NCBI GenBank assembly: GCA_963810485.1
Contig: CAWENQ010000005.1
Coordinates: forward strand, 1-64,000
Origin: DATKFM01 sp963810485
GTDB lineage: Bacteria; Pseudomonadota; Alphaproteobacteria; Dongiales; Dongiaceae
Direction of reading: 5' to 3'
DNA: 64,000 nucleotides
Below are positions 29,111-37,667 of the stretch, one piece after another (positions within the stretch are counted from its first letter, which is position 1; each line of letters starts with the position of its first letter). Below the pieces are notes generated by a model. It did no database searches. It was not told where the DNA came from and was given only the letters and a program-made list of their open reading frames with translations. The translations under genes were made by a program, and so were the position numbers.

Positions 29111-30076
29111 CTAGGCTAGCACATTAGCCGGTCTACGACCCCGACTATCTCTGTAGCGCTCACCAAACATATCGTCGAGACTAGCGCCGCGATCGCGAAC
29201 GCGAATCCGTATTGCCGCGCACTCCACACCGCCGTCAGCGTCCGCCATGCCACACCGCTCGTCAGCGCCACCATCCACACCGCCGTCAGCGCCGCCATCC
29301 ACACCGCCGTCAGCGCCGCCATCCGCACCGCCGTCAGCGCCGCCACCGCACCGCCGTCAGCGCCGCCATCCGCACCGCCGTGCGCCGCCGTGTCACCGCT
29401 CGGCCGCCATCCGCACCGCCGTCAGTCGCCGCCGTCCTCACCGCTCGTCATCGCCGCCGTCCACACCGCCGTCAGCGCCGCCATCCACACCGCCGTCAAC
29501 GCCGCCATCCTCGCCGCCATGCATCACCGCCGTAACGCCGCCATCGACACCGCCGTTCGCACCGCCGTCAACGCCGCCATCCACACCGCCGTCAACGCTG
29601 CCGTCGTCGCTACCATCGGCACTGCCGTCCTGGTTCCCAGGTTCGTCCCTTTGAGGGCCGATCTGCGTTTGCGTTTCGTCGTCTTGTTCGGTTGTGACCA
29701 CGACGGGAGCTTGTTCGGTTGTGACCACGTCGGGAGCGGTGACCCCGGCAGCGGGCATGGCCGTGAGAGCGGTCTTGATTTGGTCGCAGGCGCGGTCCGT
29801 TGCGTTGCTTCCGCTCCCTCCCAGCTCCGCACAGACGGCGGCCGCCACATCGGGCGGAAGCAGCTCGATCAAATCAGGAACCAGGTGGCTGGACCGGAAA
29901 TCGCTGATGAAAGCCAGCGCATCTTCTTTGGTGCCGGTAGTGATCGCCCTGTCGAAACCATCCATTTCCGACATCTGCGCGAGAGGTCCATTGACCCCGG
30001 CAATGAGAGCTAGGGCACACACACCGAGGGGAACTCCAACTCGCAACAATTTGGCGTTTCTACTGCGGGCACGCAT
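29111..30076 (-). pseudogene. Secreted SEIDGFE-domain protein with DGG repeats, frameshifted tail
   Basis: ATG 30076 follows GGGAGATT. A signal peptide (LGVCALALIAGV) precedes a domain MSEMDGFDRAITTGTKEDA to VAAAVCAELG and RACDQI, which recurs in the genes at 41778 and 43429. Then comes a linker and an Asp/Gly repeat tail built from a 24-base unit (DGGADGGV-like). The first frame stops at 29438 (GGDDER). The repeat goes on in other frames to 29111, ending either as a charged tail (DMFGERYRDSRGR) or, in another frame, as a hydrophobic segment (FAFAIAALVSTICLV). Base losses inside repeat copies near 29341 and 29385-29440 explain the shifts. Function unknown; the tail could bind calcium. Confidence 0.6.
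29263..29600. repeat. Degenerate 24-base tandem repeat
   Basis: The plus strand repeats CACACCGCCGTCAGCGCCGC plus CATC with small changes, i.e. units coding DGGADGGV on the minus strand. Several copies are 1-3 bases short, moving the reading frame. The array is inside a coding tail, not a CRISPR: unit length is short and there are no spacers. Confidence 0.75.
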
Positions 30077-30121
30077 AGGCAATCTCCCAGAGCCAGCCGA
30101 TGAGTGCCCCCGCCACATCAC

Positions 30122-30409
30122 TGGAACGGCCCGTATGAATAGTTTTCTATTGCACTAAATTGTACGCCGAATTCATGAGATCTTCAATCACGACAGAGCG
30201 GGGCAATTTAGTACAGGCTTGTGTACAGTCTTGAAACACTACCCAAACATCGCAGGACAACCACGATCGCGGAACCGGCATCGCGCGCAGTTGATCATCC
30301 CGTGTCTCAGTACCTAATGTGCCGGATGTTCCGGGACGGCGCCTATATGTTGATTTCGCATACTGCGCTGCGGCGTCAGTAAGCCTGCGGCCAAAGGGTA
30401 GGTTGTATT
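30122..30409. other. Promoter region between divergent genes
   Basis: Lies between the SEIDGFE-domain gene and the phosphomannomutase remnant. It is relatively AT-rich around 30140-30240 and no gene was recognised. Confidence 0.3.
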
Positions 30410-30700
30410 GTGGCAACGGTGCGTCGCTTCAATCCGACTGTCCTGCGTGAGTACGATATACGCGGCACCGTCGGGACGACGATCAACAAGGACGATGCCT
30501 ACGCCATTGGCCGCCGTTTTGGCAGCGTCGTGGCGCGCGATGGCGGGCGGCAGGTATGCATAGGCTATGACGGCCGGCTGAGCTCACCCGAGCTGGAGGC
30601 GGCTGTCGTGGAAGGCGTCCGGGACGCGCATCGCTTGGACCTACCCCAATGCTGCATGTAACCACAGCGCTGCAAGCCATCGGCTCAACGCCACCTGCAT
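30410..30700 (+). pseudogene. Phosphomannomutase/phosphoglucomutase N-terminal fragment
   Basis: NPTVLREYDIRGTVGTTIN, DDAYAIGRRFGSVVAR and VCIGYDGRLSSPELEAAVVE are the hallmark first ~70 residues of alpha-D-phosphohexomutases. After VVEGVRDA the frame degrades: a one- or two-base change gives pieces of GPTPMLHVTTAL in another frame, and the catalytic TGSHNP loop and domains 2-4 are missing. It is a decayed remnant of a gene that would interconvert hexose 6- and 1-phosphates for sugar-nucleotide supply. Confidence 0.8.
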
Positions 30701-30802
30701 GGTAAGGAACTGTCGGACTAGATTTAAGGCGAATGCACCCGCGTCGTCAGCCCATCAGCCGGACATCGTGGCGCAATGCAAACAGGTCAAATTGGACGGC
30801 GG

Positions 30803-31207
30803 CTAATGCCAGGAGTTAGCAACTTTCCTGCGTACAACATCGTCAAAGATCTCCAAGCCCGGAATATCTTCGCCATTGATTTGTACCTTGGTAAGAACTG
30901 GAAGACCATAAACAGCGTCAGTCTCGCCGCTGAACTCACAAGCTGCCCAACCGCTGGTCGGCGCCTCGGAGGGGGTAGCAATGTCGAACTTGATATCTAG
31001 CACGGATGCTTCGCCGTCCTTCCGTCTCTGCAATACTTCAACTCTCGTGTACTTTGCCGAAGCAGGGAGATTTTTCTTAACGATCCCCTCGCAGAGCCTC
31101 AATTCGAGCGGACGACTCGCCTTTAGCCAGTAGAAGGCAACGTTCGCTGCAATCACGGCAATTACCATTGCCATAGTGACATTCGTTACCAATCGTCGCG
31201 TGATCAC
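30803..31207 (-). CDS. Small membrane-anchored hypothetical protein
   Basis: 134 residues from GTG 31207. One N-terminal membrane segment (VTMAMVIAVIAANVAFYWL) is followed by a soluble domain rich in beta-prone stretches (YTRVEVLQRRKDGEAS, SVLDIKFDIATPSE) ending in GLPVLTKVQINGEDIPG. It looks like a signal-anchored periplasmic protein. No family recognised. Codon use and the hydrophobic/hydrophilic pattern support coding. Confidence 0.6.
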   Translation of the reverse strand: MITRRLVTNVTMAMVIAVIAANVAFYWLKASRPLELRLCEGIVKKNLPASAKYTRVEVLQRRKDGEASVLDIKFDIATPSEAPTSGWAACEFSGETDAVYGLPVLTKVQINGEDIPGLEIFDDVVRRKVANSWH

Positions 31208-31575
31208 ATTTATCCTTCCACACCGCTGTCGACTAGTTTGTGATTCCAGCCCTCGACCTCCCAGCGATCATGACACTGTTGATAGTGATGGAATAGCCTG
31301 CATCTCCAGGCTGCGAACTCCTCCGAATCCTGAACTACCCAAGAGCAAGGAATGCATTGTCGATCCGCCTCATGGGTCCCTAGCCCTTGAATTTGCTGCA
31401 AAAAGATCGGGCTTGTTGGACGCAGCACCGAGGGTGTTCACAACGACTTGGCACCCGCAAAGAACTGTTGTATTTTCAAGTGCCTATAAGGGTGACCACA
31501 CAATACTTTTTGAGTGGTGCCCCAATAATACAAGACAGATGCTCACTGTTCGTGTGGGAATGAGGAGGCCTCAAG
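31208..31575. other. Intergenic region without a firm gene
   Basis: Open frames exist on both strands but neither has recognisable domains or a good start. The right end holds GAGGAGG at 31562-31568 before the small gene at 31576. Confidence 0.4.
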
Positions 31576-31773
31576 ATGGTCAAGTTAGCGTTGATCCTGA
31601 GCTTAATTGCATCTTTGGCTACAGTCAGTGCTGCCAATTTCTGGCCGGTCATAAAGCAGATAGTGGCTACGGCTACTCACTCCGGCGGTGGCAGGGCGGC
31701 GGCGGCGGCGGCCAGTGTTCCTGACCCATTGATGTTGCGGCAGGCTATTGGGTCCCGACCCACGAAGGCATAA
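31576..31773 (+). CDS. Small putative secreted peptide (65 residues)
   Basis: GAGGAGG at 31562-31568 lies seven bases before the ATG. The N-terminus VKLALILSLIASLATVSAAN is a good signal peptide with an AxA-type cleavage site, leaving a mature part of about 45 residues with an Ala/Gly-rich stretch. No homologue recognised. The strong ribosome site and signal peptide are the only support. Confidence 0.5.
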   Translation: MVKLALILSLIASLATVSAANFWPVIKQIVATATHSGGGRAAAAAASVPDPLMLRQAIGSRPTKA

Positions 31774-31797
31774 GCCTTGCGTCGGGAGCGGCTCCGT

Positions 31798-32102
31798 TCA
31801 TGCAGCGTCTAGCTCACTGCACTCCGTAACCTGGCGTCGGAAGCCGTTTTTCAGCATTTCCATGAGCGTAGCGTTGTCAATTGTCGACTCCGCCAAGATC
31901 GCCTTCAACTTCCAGTTCTCGTCCTCGGGGCCCTTCAGTTTCCCGGCGTCGGACACTTCCATGGCGCCAAAGTGGGAGCGCCATTTGTGAAAGGGGCGTC
32001 ACTGACGCCATGATTGCGGGATAACTCCGCAATCGGACACCCGGCTTGGCGCTTCTTCAAGGCCCAGATAATCCGCTCTTCGGACGGCCGCCTCTTGCGC
32101 AT
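31798..32102 (-). pseudogene. IS3-family transposase OrfA remnant
   Basis: ATG 32102 gives MRKRRPSEERIIWALKKRQ, AELSRNHGVSDA, then, after a one-base loss in the run at 31993-31996, FHKWRSHFGAMEVSDAGKLK and EDENWKLKAILAESTIDNAT before a stop at 31798. This is the helix-turn-helix plus leucine-zipper OrfA of the IS3 family (IS407-like). No OrfB and no convincing terminal inverted repeats were found, so it is a fossil. Confidence 0.85.
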
Positions 32103-32187
32103 TGTCCGTCTCCCACCTGAACGACGGACTCTGACCGATTACCGGGAGCGCTGTAGGGAAACAGTTCAAATTATGTCTCAGATTATG

Positions 32188-32424
32188 TCACGGTCGAACC
32201 TGGTCTGGCGGTGACGCCAGCAAGGAATCGGCTGCGGCCTCTTCTGACGCCGCTGTTCCGATTTGTGGCGAGGCCGCAGTTTTCTGAGGTGTGGGAGTGG
32301 TTGGCTTAAATCTGTAGAACGGGTCACGTCTATAGCACCGTGGACACAAGCCGTAGGGTGCCCCTGTGTAGTCTCTCACAATCGTTAGGGAGTTGTATCC
32401 ACAGTAGGTGCAGGGATGGTTCAT
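32188..32424 (-). CDS. Small zinc-ribbon protein, copy 1
   Basis: GGAAGGAAG precedes ATG 32424, which sets the start. About 78 residues: HPCTYCGYNSLTIVRDYTG, then LCPRCYRRDPFYRFKP gives two CxxC knuckles 24 residues apart, a zinc ribbon, followed by a Pro/Ala-rich tail with ADSLLASPP. The same design, and the same sequence just upstream of the ATG, recur at 36879 and 37668. Probably a nucleic-acid- or protein-binding cytoplasmic protein; function unknown. Confidence 0.75.
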   Translation of the reverse strand: MNHPCTYCGYNSLTIVRDYTGAPYGLCPRCYRRDPFYRFKPTTPTPQKTAASPQIGTAASEEAAADSLLASPPDQVRP

Positions 32425-32671
32425 GTGGACTTCCTTCCAGCCGTCGTTGCCTAAGTTGGGCAATCTTTGAAATCCAGCGCCTTCAGGACTTCTATAACGA
32501 CTTTCTTGATCCAACGAAGCGACCGCAAGTATAACTCACATGACGCAATTCTCATACGCCATTGTACAGGTTTTCGCCGATTCTTATTCTCGGAACTGAA
32601 ACACCGCTCACTCTCAGAATTGAAACACGGCAAATCTTGTCGGCGAACGCACCCTGTGCTTTCATGTCTGT

Positions 32672-32923
32672 ATGGATCAGGACATTGACGGCGCCGCGCA
32701 CAAGCTCCAGGCGGCGCTGGTTCAGGGCTGGCATGACCTCGGCAGAGATTTTCCTGAATCCTATGTCGAGGCGTGTCAGCGCTGGTTTGCAGGCCTCACT
32801 GTAGAGGACCGGCATGTTGCTGAAGCCGCCGTAGCGGCCTTCGAACGATACGATGAAACAGAAGCAGAGAAGATCGCCGCGGGACTGCCTGTCGCTCCTC
32901 GCTGTCCATTGCTGGTTGGCTGA
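32672..32923 (+). CDS. Small orphan protein, tandem copy 1
   Basis: 83 residues from ATG 32672, helical in character: AHKLQAALVQGWHDLGRDFP, then VEACQRWFAGLTVEDRHV and TEAEKIAAGLPVAPRCP. It aligns along its whole length with the protein encoded 23 bases downstream, which supports both as genes. No known domain was recognised and there is no signal peptide. Confidence 0.65.
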   Translation: MDQDIDGAAHKLQAALVQGWHDLGRDFPESYVEACQRWFAGLTVEDRHVAEAAVAAFERYDETEAEKIAAGLPVAPRCPLLVG

Positions 32924-32946
32924 AGGAAACTGAAGGCAACTCGTTT

Positions 32947-33189
32947 ATGAACGAACCCAGCGACCCAGGCGACAAACTGCAAGCGGCGCTCGTCCATGAC
33001 CTGCCTGGGCCTGACAAGGATTTCCCCGCTGACTATTTAGCGTGGTGTCGACAATGGTATGCTGCGCTATCTGCCGTTGATAAATCGGTTGTAGCGGTCG
33101 CGCGCGCCGCCTTCGAAAAAGGCAAGGAAGCGGAAGCCGAGAAGATCGCCGAAGTGTTGCCGAGCGCGCCCAAGTTTCCGCAACTTTAA
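32947..33189 (+). CDS. Small orphan protein, tandem copy 2
   Basis: 80 residues, paralogous to copy 1: DKLQAALVHDLPGPDKDFPA, WCRQWYAALSAVDKSVV, AEAEKIAEVLPSAPKFP. Conserved positions are KLQAALV, DFP..Y, C..W, AAFE and EAEKIA..LP.AP. A GAAGG stretch precedes ATG 32947. The pair presumably forms a two-gene operon. Function unknown. Confidence 0.65.
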   Translation: MNEPSDPGDKLQAALVHDLPGPDKDFPADYLAWCRQWYAALSAVDKSVVAVARAAFEKGKEAEAEKIAEVLPSAPKFPQL

Positions 33190-33346
33190 CGGTTCGGTAG
33201 TCGTCGCAACCAAAGCTGATGGCCGGTGCTGGCACGACTGCAGTCAATGCGGACGTAAGAATGCAACTAAGGGCCGAAATGTCGGCGTTAACCATACATA
33301 TGTCCGCGCGGCGCTTGGTTGACCAAATGCTTTTGGACTAGATTGG

Positions 33347-34606
33347 GTGGTAGTTCGAAACAAAAGAATATCTGGCGGCAAGGGTGGCGTGGTTGTTGCG
33401 ACCTTCAATCCCCGACCAGAAAAGCGGGTGGAATGGCGATCGCTCTCCCCAAGATTTCGGGATGCGCTTTCAGGTGCCTTGCGCGGCAATGCTCATGCCC
33501 TCTCCGAGCGCGAGCTATCCCAGACAATCAACTTCGCACGGATAGCGCTAATCGTCGGACTAGTGTTTCTGCACTACGACTCATTCCCCAACTCGCGCCT
33601 CTCGCCGTTCCGTGGAATCGACACCGAGCAGCACCAGATTGCGACCTTCGTAAACAGTTTCGTCCTGTTTTTCTTCTTCAGCGTCGTGCCTCTGCTGAGC
33701 ATGGTCTCCGGCTGGCTCTTCTTCTCGTTCACGTCCGACCCTCGGGCCAACCCACGGGACGCCCTTGGCCACCGAATCCGCCGACGCTTCGTTTCGCTTT
33801 ATCTGCCTCTAGTATTCTGGAACGCGCTGTTCCTGGGGATATTGCTGCTAGTCTATCTCGCTAACCCAGGCTATTCGCTGCTCCAAGAGATCAACATCGA
33901 TCTCGAAACGGCTGGCATCTGGCAGTACGTCAATGCCGTGTTCGGCCTCACGGGCCACCCCGTCGGTTTTCAGTTTTGGTTCGTGCGCGACTTGTTCGTG
34001 ACGGCGCTGGTGAGCCCGCTGCTGTGGGCGTTGCTGCGCTATGCACCGCTCGTCGGCGCGGTTGCGCTCGGGGCGGTCTGGATCACTGATCATGATCTCT
34101 GGATATTCTTCCGCACGGACGTGGTGTTCTTCTTCTATCTCGGCGGGCTCGTGCGGATGCGCGGTGTGCCGGTGGAAATCGGTTGGAATGCGACGATAGC
34201 CCTCATTGCGCTGTATGTGGCGCTTGTGGCCCTGCGCACACTGGCACCATATGTGATCGACGGCGCGCCGGCACTGCTCGACTATTCAACCCGTGCAATG
34301 AGGTTAGTTGGCGTGCTCGCCTGCTGGGGTTTGATCACGCGCGTCGCACCGACTCGATTTGGTGCAAGGATCGCACGCTATGGCGGCCTCGCCTTCTTCC
34401 TGCATGCAGCGCACTTTCCCCTGCTCGCGGAAGTGAAGATATTGCTGTGGGACTTGGTGCCGGAACCGACCGACAGCTGGATGATTGCACACTATGCGGT
34501 CAGCGTGGCTGCGACAGTGGTGATCGGCGTCAGTGTCGGGATATTGCTCGCGCGCTGGAAACCACATTGGTTCGCGATGCTGAATGGGGGTCGCCTTTTG
34601 GGGTGA
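33347..34606 (+). CDS. Acyltransferase 3-type integral membrane protein
   Basis: 419 residues with about ten membrane segments. ETAGIWQYVNAVFGL and GFQFWFVRDLFVTALVSPLL fit the W-F-x-x-x-L signature of acyltransferase 3 (OafA/YrhL-like) proteins, which acetylate or succinylate cell-surface glycans. The usual N-terminal R-x-x-x-F...H is present as FARIALIVGLVFLHYDSF. GTG 33347 is the first start; a start nearer the first membrane segment (about residue 60) is possible. An orphan gene here, but it may modify the glycan of region 1. Confidence 0.78.
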   Translation: MVVRNKRISGGKGGVVVATFNPRPEKRVEWRSLSPRFRDALSGALRGNAHALSERELSQTINFARIALIVGLVFLHYDSFPNSRLSPFRGIDTEQHQIATFVNSFVLFFFFSVVPLLSMVSGWLFFSFTSDPRANPRDALGHRIRRRFVSLYLPLVFWNALFLGILLLVYLANPGYSLLQEINIDLETAGIWQYVNAVFGLTGHPVGFQFWFVRDLFVTALVSPLLWALLRYAPLVGAVALGAVWITDHDLWIFFRTDVVFFFYLGGLVRMRGVPVEIGWNATIALIALYVALVALRTLAPYVIDGAPALLDYSTRAMRLVGVLACWGLITRVAPTRFGARIARYGGLAFFLHAAHFPLLAEVKILLWDLVPEPTDSWMIAHYAVSVAATVVIGVSVGILLARWKPHWFAMLNGGRLLG

Positions 34607-34716
34607 CCACTGGAAGTGTTTCGAGTGGAGCTCCAGTGGAAGTCGGAGCATGGATCGACTGCATCCCTCAAATCCTTAGACGCGGTCTCATTGAGTCTCC
34701 GAATCGGGAAGCCGAG

Positions 34717-36537
34717 TTAGCATGTAGTTTGTGATGGTGCCAGTTCCTTGGAGCGGGAAGGGGAGGACTTCGCCAATAGATCGAGCACGAGGTCCGCGGC
34801 CTCCTCGCAGGCTTTATCGATCAGGGGCAGTTCTGCCGGCGAAAATGAACTCAGGACATATGAACTCACTTGGTCCTTCTGCTCCGGTCGCCCTACACCG
34901 ATCCTCACGCGACGGACCTCATCGGTCGTAAACGACTCAAGGACCGAGCGGACGCCGCGATGGCCACCATCGCCGCCTCGCATCCGCGCTCGCACGTCAC
35001 CAGGCGGCAGATCGAGATCATCATGGACTATTATGCACTCGGCTGGCCCGAATCCGAGCTGCTGGCCAAGTTGCACCAGTGAGGACCCGCTGGAATTCAC
35101 TTTGGCCAGCAGCTTGACGAGATAGACGCTCTGGCCCTGATGCTCGAGCCGGGCCACCAGCGCGCGCTTGTAGTCGACCCAGTCGCCACCAAGGGATCGC
35201 GTGAGACAGTCGAGCACCCGATGACCGATGTTGTGTGGTGTCCGCTCGTAGTGCGCGCCAGGATTACCCAGTCCTACGACAACCTGAGGGCGATGTGCGG
35301 ATGTTGCAGCATGACTTACCGCAGCAGCGCCAGCGATGGGAGTAGGTCGTCCCAAGGAGTCCTCGACGATCGTTCCCAGGTGATTGGATTCGGATCCCTT
35401 GATGAGTACCAGATCGCCAGGCCGCCACAATTCGCGCAGATAGTCGCAGGCCGCCTCCTTGGAATAGAACGCCTGTAGCGCTTCATCCTCGGGATGGCGC
35501 CTTGCCTTCAAGCATTTTGACGCACGGGGTCCCACGAACACCACATGGTCTGCCACCTCCAGCGCTTGCCGTGCTACGGAGACGTAAGTTCGCTCCGGCT
35601 TGCCTGAATAGTCCGAAATTGTCCCCATCACGATGGTCTTGCGGGGCGCCTGTGCCTGCTTCATGAACTGCAGGATGGTGGGCAACGTCCACAGTGGCGC
35701 TTTCGCATCGTCCACAATGAATGTTACTCCGTCGGAGCGTATCACAGGGTTCATCCTACCCTCGAACGGCGGGACCGTACTCACTGCCTGAACTGCTTTG
35801 GCGAGCGGGACTTGCATCGCAATCGCGCCTGCAAGGGCTGCAAGCACCGACGGCACCCAGTGTGCGCCGCAAAGCTGCGTGCTAACGTGGTGGGATTCGC
35901 TCTGGTAATGAACAGTGAAGGACAACCTCTGGGGCCAGCTGGCCTCAACATTGTCTGCCCGCACCATAGCATCCGGGCACATCCCGTAGGTAATGATTCG
36001 CCCGGCATGTCGTGCTTGCATCGCGCTTACATGAGGATCATCGACATTCAAGACGGCCGTGCCATGTGGCGGTAATGCCGACACCAGTTTGCCCTTCTCC
36101 GCGGCAATCGCCTCTATACTGCCATACGAACTCAAGTGTTCCTTGCCGATGGCGGTCACCACGGCAATTTGTGGTCGTGCCAAACCGATGGAAACTTCAA
36201 GCGGAATGCGACCCTCACGAGTGGACAGTGCAATTTCCATGACGCAGAACTCGTGCCAAGGCCTGACGCGGAGAACGGTTCTGGCCAGGCTGGGCGGGCG
36301 ATTGTAATTGCCGATGCTCTTCAGACCGCGGAACTGCGTCGCGAGGATCGCGCCAAGGATCTCCTTAGCGGTGGTCTTGCCGCAGCTGCCGGTCACACCG
36401 ATGAATATCACGCGGCTTAACAGCGATCTGTACATCGGGGCCAACAGAAGGAGTGCCCAGCGAGCAGCAGGACGGATGAAGCGCCGCAAAGTGGCGCCTA
36501 AAGACCGCAGAGAATTCGCAGCAGAGGTGCTCAGCAT
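34717..36537 (-). CDS. Fusion: Mur-ligase-like domain plus peptidyl-tRNA hydrolase domain
   Basis: 606 residues in one intact frame. Residues 1-45 are basic/hydrophobic. Residues 46-400 are a MurF-like ATP-dependent amide ligase: GVTGSCGKTTAKEILGAIL (P-loop), EIALSTREGRIPL, AVVTAIGKEHLSSYGSIEAI, VLNVDDPHV, PFEGRMN, IVDDAKA, VMGTISDYSG; the usual MurF N-terminal UDP-sugar-binding domain is missing. From about residue 415 comes a full Pth domain: VVVGLGNPGAHYERTPHNIG (Asn and catalytic His), AKVNSSGSSL, IIVHDDLDLP, GGHRGVRS, IGVGRP. The E. coli GGHNG Asn is Arg here. The first domain should join an amino acid or peptide to an acceptor; the second may hydrolyse a tRNA ester. Combined role unknown. 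Confidence 0.85.
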   Translation of the reverse strand: MLSTSAANSLRSLGATLRRFIRPAARWALLLLAPMYRSLLSRVIFIGVTGSCGKTTAKEILGAILATQFRGLKSIGNYNRPPSLARTVLRVRPWHEFCVMEIALSTREGRIPLEVSIGLARPQIAVVTAIGKEHLSSYGSIEAIAAEKGKLVSALPPHGTAVLNVDDPHVSAMQARHAGRIITYGMCPDAMVRADNVEASWPQRLSFTVHYQSESHHVSTQLCGAHWVPSVLAALAGAIAMQVPLAKAVQAVSTVPPFEGRMNPVIRSDGVTFIVDDAKAPLWTLPTILQFMKQAQAPRKTIVMGTISDYSGKPERTYVSVARQALEVADHVVFVGPRASKCLKARRHPEDEALQAFYSKEAACDYLRELWRPGDLVLIKGSESNHLGTIVEDSLGRPTPIAGAAAVSHAATSAHRPQVVVGLGNPGAHYERTPHNIGHRVLDCLTRSLGGDWVDYKRALVARLEHQGQSVYLVKLLAKVNSSGSSLVQLGQQLGFGPAECIIVHDDLDLPPGDVRARMRGGDGGHRGVRSVLESFTTDEVRRVRIGVGRPEQKDQVSSYVLSSFSPAELPLIDKACEEAADLVLDLLAKSSPSRSKELAPSQTTC

Positions 36538-36878
36538 ATCAGGATAGACATCAACAAATCCTTCGCCATCGGCTCGCAGGGCAGTGCACCAAATACAAGC
36601 CGACTTCGGCGAGCCGAATTACTCCTCGGGCCGTGACTTAGGCTTGCATTAACCCGCCACCTACTGTGAACCAGAATCTTCGGATGTCATCCGAACCACC
36701 CTGTATGATCGGGCATTCCCAACTTTCCCGCAAGTCAAACAGCCGGAACACTTGGCAGACTTGCCTTATGGGCACCGAACATTTGTCCGGTCCCTGATGA
36801 CGCGAACCGAGAAGTCATTGCTCCTCAGACACAATTGCGCCCATGGCATGTAAGCAACGACGGATGGAGGGAGGCCAC
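36538..36878. other. Intergenic region between divergent genes
   Basis: About 340 bases separating the minus-strand fusion gene and zinc-ribbon copy 2; promoters for both are expected. No gene seen. GGAGGGAGG at 36865-36874 is the ribosome site for the next gene. Confidence 0.4.
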
Positions 36879-37157
36879 ATGAAACATGCATGCAGAGACT
36901 GCGGATACTGCTCCCTAACTATTTTAGGGGATTACACCGGCGCACCCAATGGCATGTGCCTACGGTGCTATGCACGCGGCCCGTTCTATTGCTTTAAGCC
37001 TGTCAGTCGGCCAATCGAGAAAGTTGCGGGGGGCCATAAACGGCTAGAGCTGCGTCAGGAGACACTGTGGCCGATTCATTGCTGGCGCGACCGCCAGCGA
37101 AGTAGCGCCACCTCTGTGCGGAATGTATCGGCCAAAGTCTGTTGCCAACAACGTTAA
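36879..37157 (+). CDS. Small zinc-ribbon protein, copy 2 (probable C-terminal frameshift)
   Basis: GGAGGGAGG lies just before ATG 36879. KHACRDCGYCSLTILGDYTG and MCLRCYARGPFYCFKP give the same two CxxC knuckles and DYTGAP block as copy 1. After EKVAGG the tail diverges, but another frame reads TVADSLLARPPAK to a stop at 37105, matching the ADSLLASPP tail of copy 1, so a one-base indel lies near 37028-37060 (a G-run is at 37028-37033). Confidence 0.65.
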   Translation: MKHACRDCGYCSLTILGDYTGAPNGMCLRCYARGPFYCFKPVSRPIEKVAGGHKRLELRQETLWPIHCWRDRQRSSATSVRNVSAKVCCQQR

Positions 37158-37242
37158 GTCGCGCTTACCTGACCAATTCCAACAACGACCGCGCAGAAGT
37201 TATTGAGCCGGTGTCATGACCGCGCTGCTCTCCGCTGCGGTG

Positions 37243-37509
37243 CTATTGGTGTATGCACCAACGCCGCCAAAAAAGGTCCGCGTCCGCTTCGGTCATGAAA
37301 TAGAACCTAGCAAAAGCGTGCGGCGCCTCGCCGCGGTCCTGCTCGACGTGGCTGTAGTGCGCCCATTGATCCGGCTCGACGTTCGCACTGCACCATTCAA
37401 CCATTTGGCTCAACCGTATGCTTAGCAGGTCGTGCGATACGGGAACATCGACACGGAACTGGCATAGAGCCTCGGCTTCTCGTTTCTGAAGCTGATGGTA
37501 ACGAGTCAT
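37243..37509 (-). CDS. Small orphan protein of the FRVDV type, copy 1
   Basis: About 88 residues from ATG 37509: MTRYHQLQKREAEALCQFRV, SIRLSQMVEWCSANVEPDQW, then HAFARFYFMTEADADLFWRR. The ARFYF..EADAD..W pattern supports coding, and a frameshifted paralogue lies at 37858-38104 in the same position relative to zinc-ribbon copy 3. It converges on copy 2. Function unknown. Confidence 0.65.
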   Translation of the reverse strand: MTRYHQLQKREAEALCQFRVDVPVSHDLLSIRLSQMVEWCSANVEPDQWAHYSHVEQDRGEAPHAFARFYFMTEADADLFWRRWCIHQ

Positions 37510-37667
37510 ACAAGAATCATGGACCCGATTCGCGCGTGCCAAAGTGAAAACTTGGTAATGTTGCAAAATCACACACACCGAAATGGGAATTTGTGTTTAG
37601 GTTTAGGTGGAATGCAAAGTTAAAATGCTTGGGAGAACAACCCGAGCAGGCGGAAGGGAAACAGCAC

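Noticed and set aside
29263..29600. CRISPR-like repetitive pattern
   Set aside because: The units are contiguous 24-mers without unique spacers and lie inside a coding tail.
30410..30661. Intact small gene
   Set aside because: The sequence is only the first quarter of a phosphohexomutase and lacks the catalytic Ser loop.
31176..31724. 182-codon plus-strand frame
   Set aside because: No domain or signal; it overlaps the start of the small membrane-anchored gene and the better-supported secreted peptide gene at 31576.
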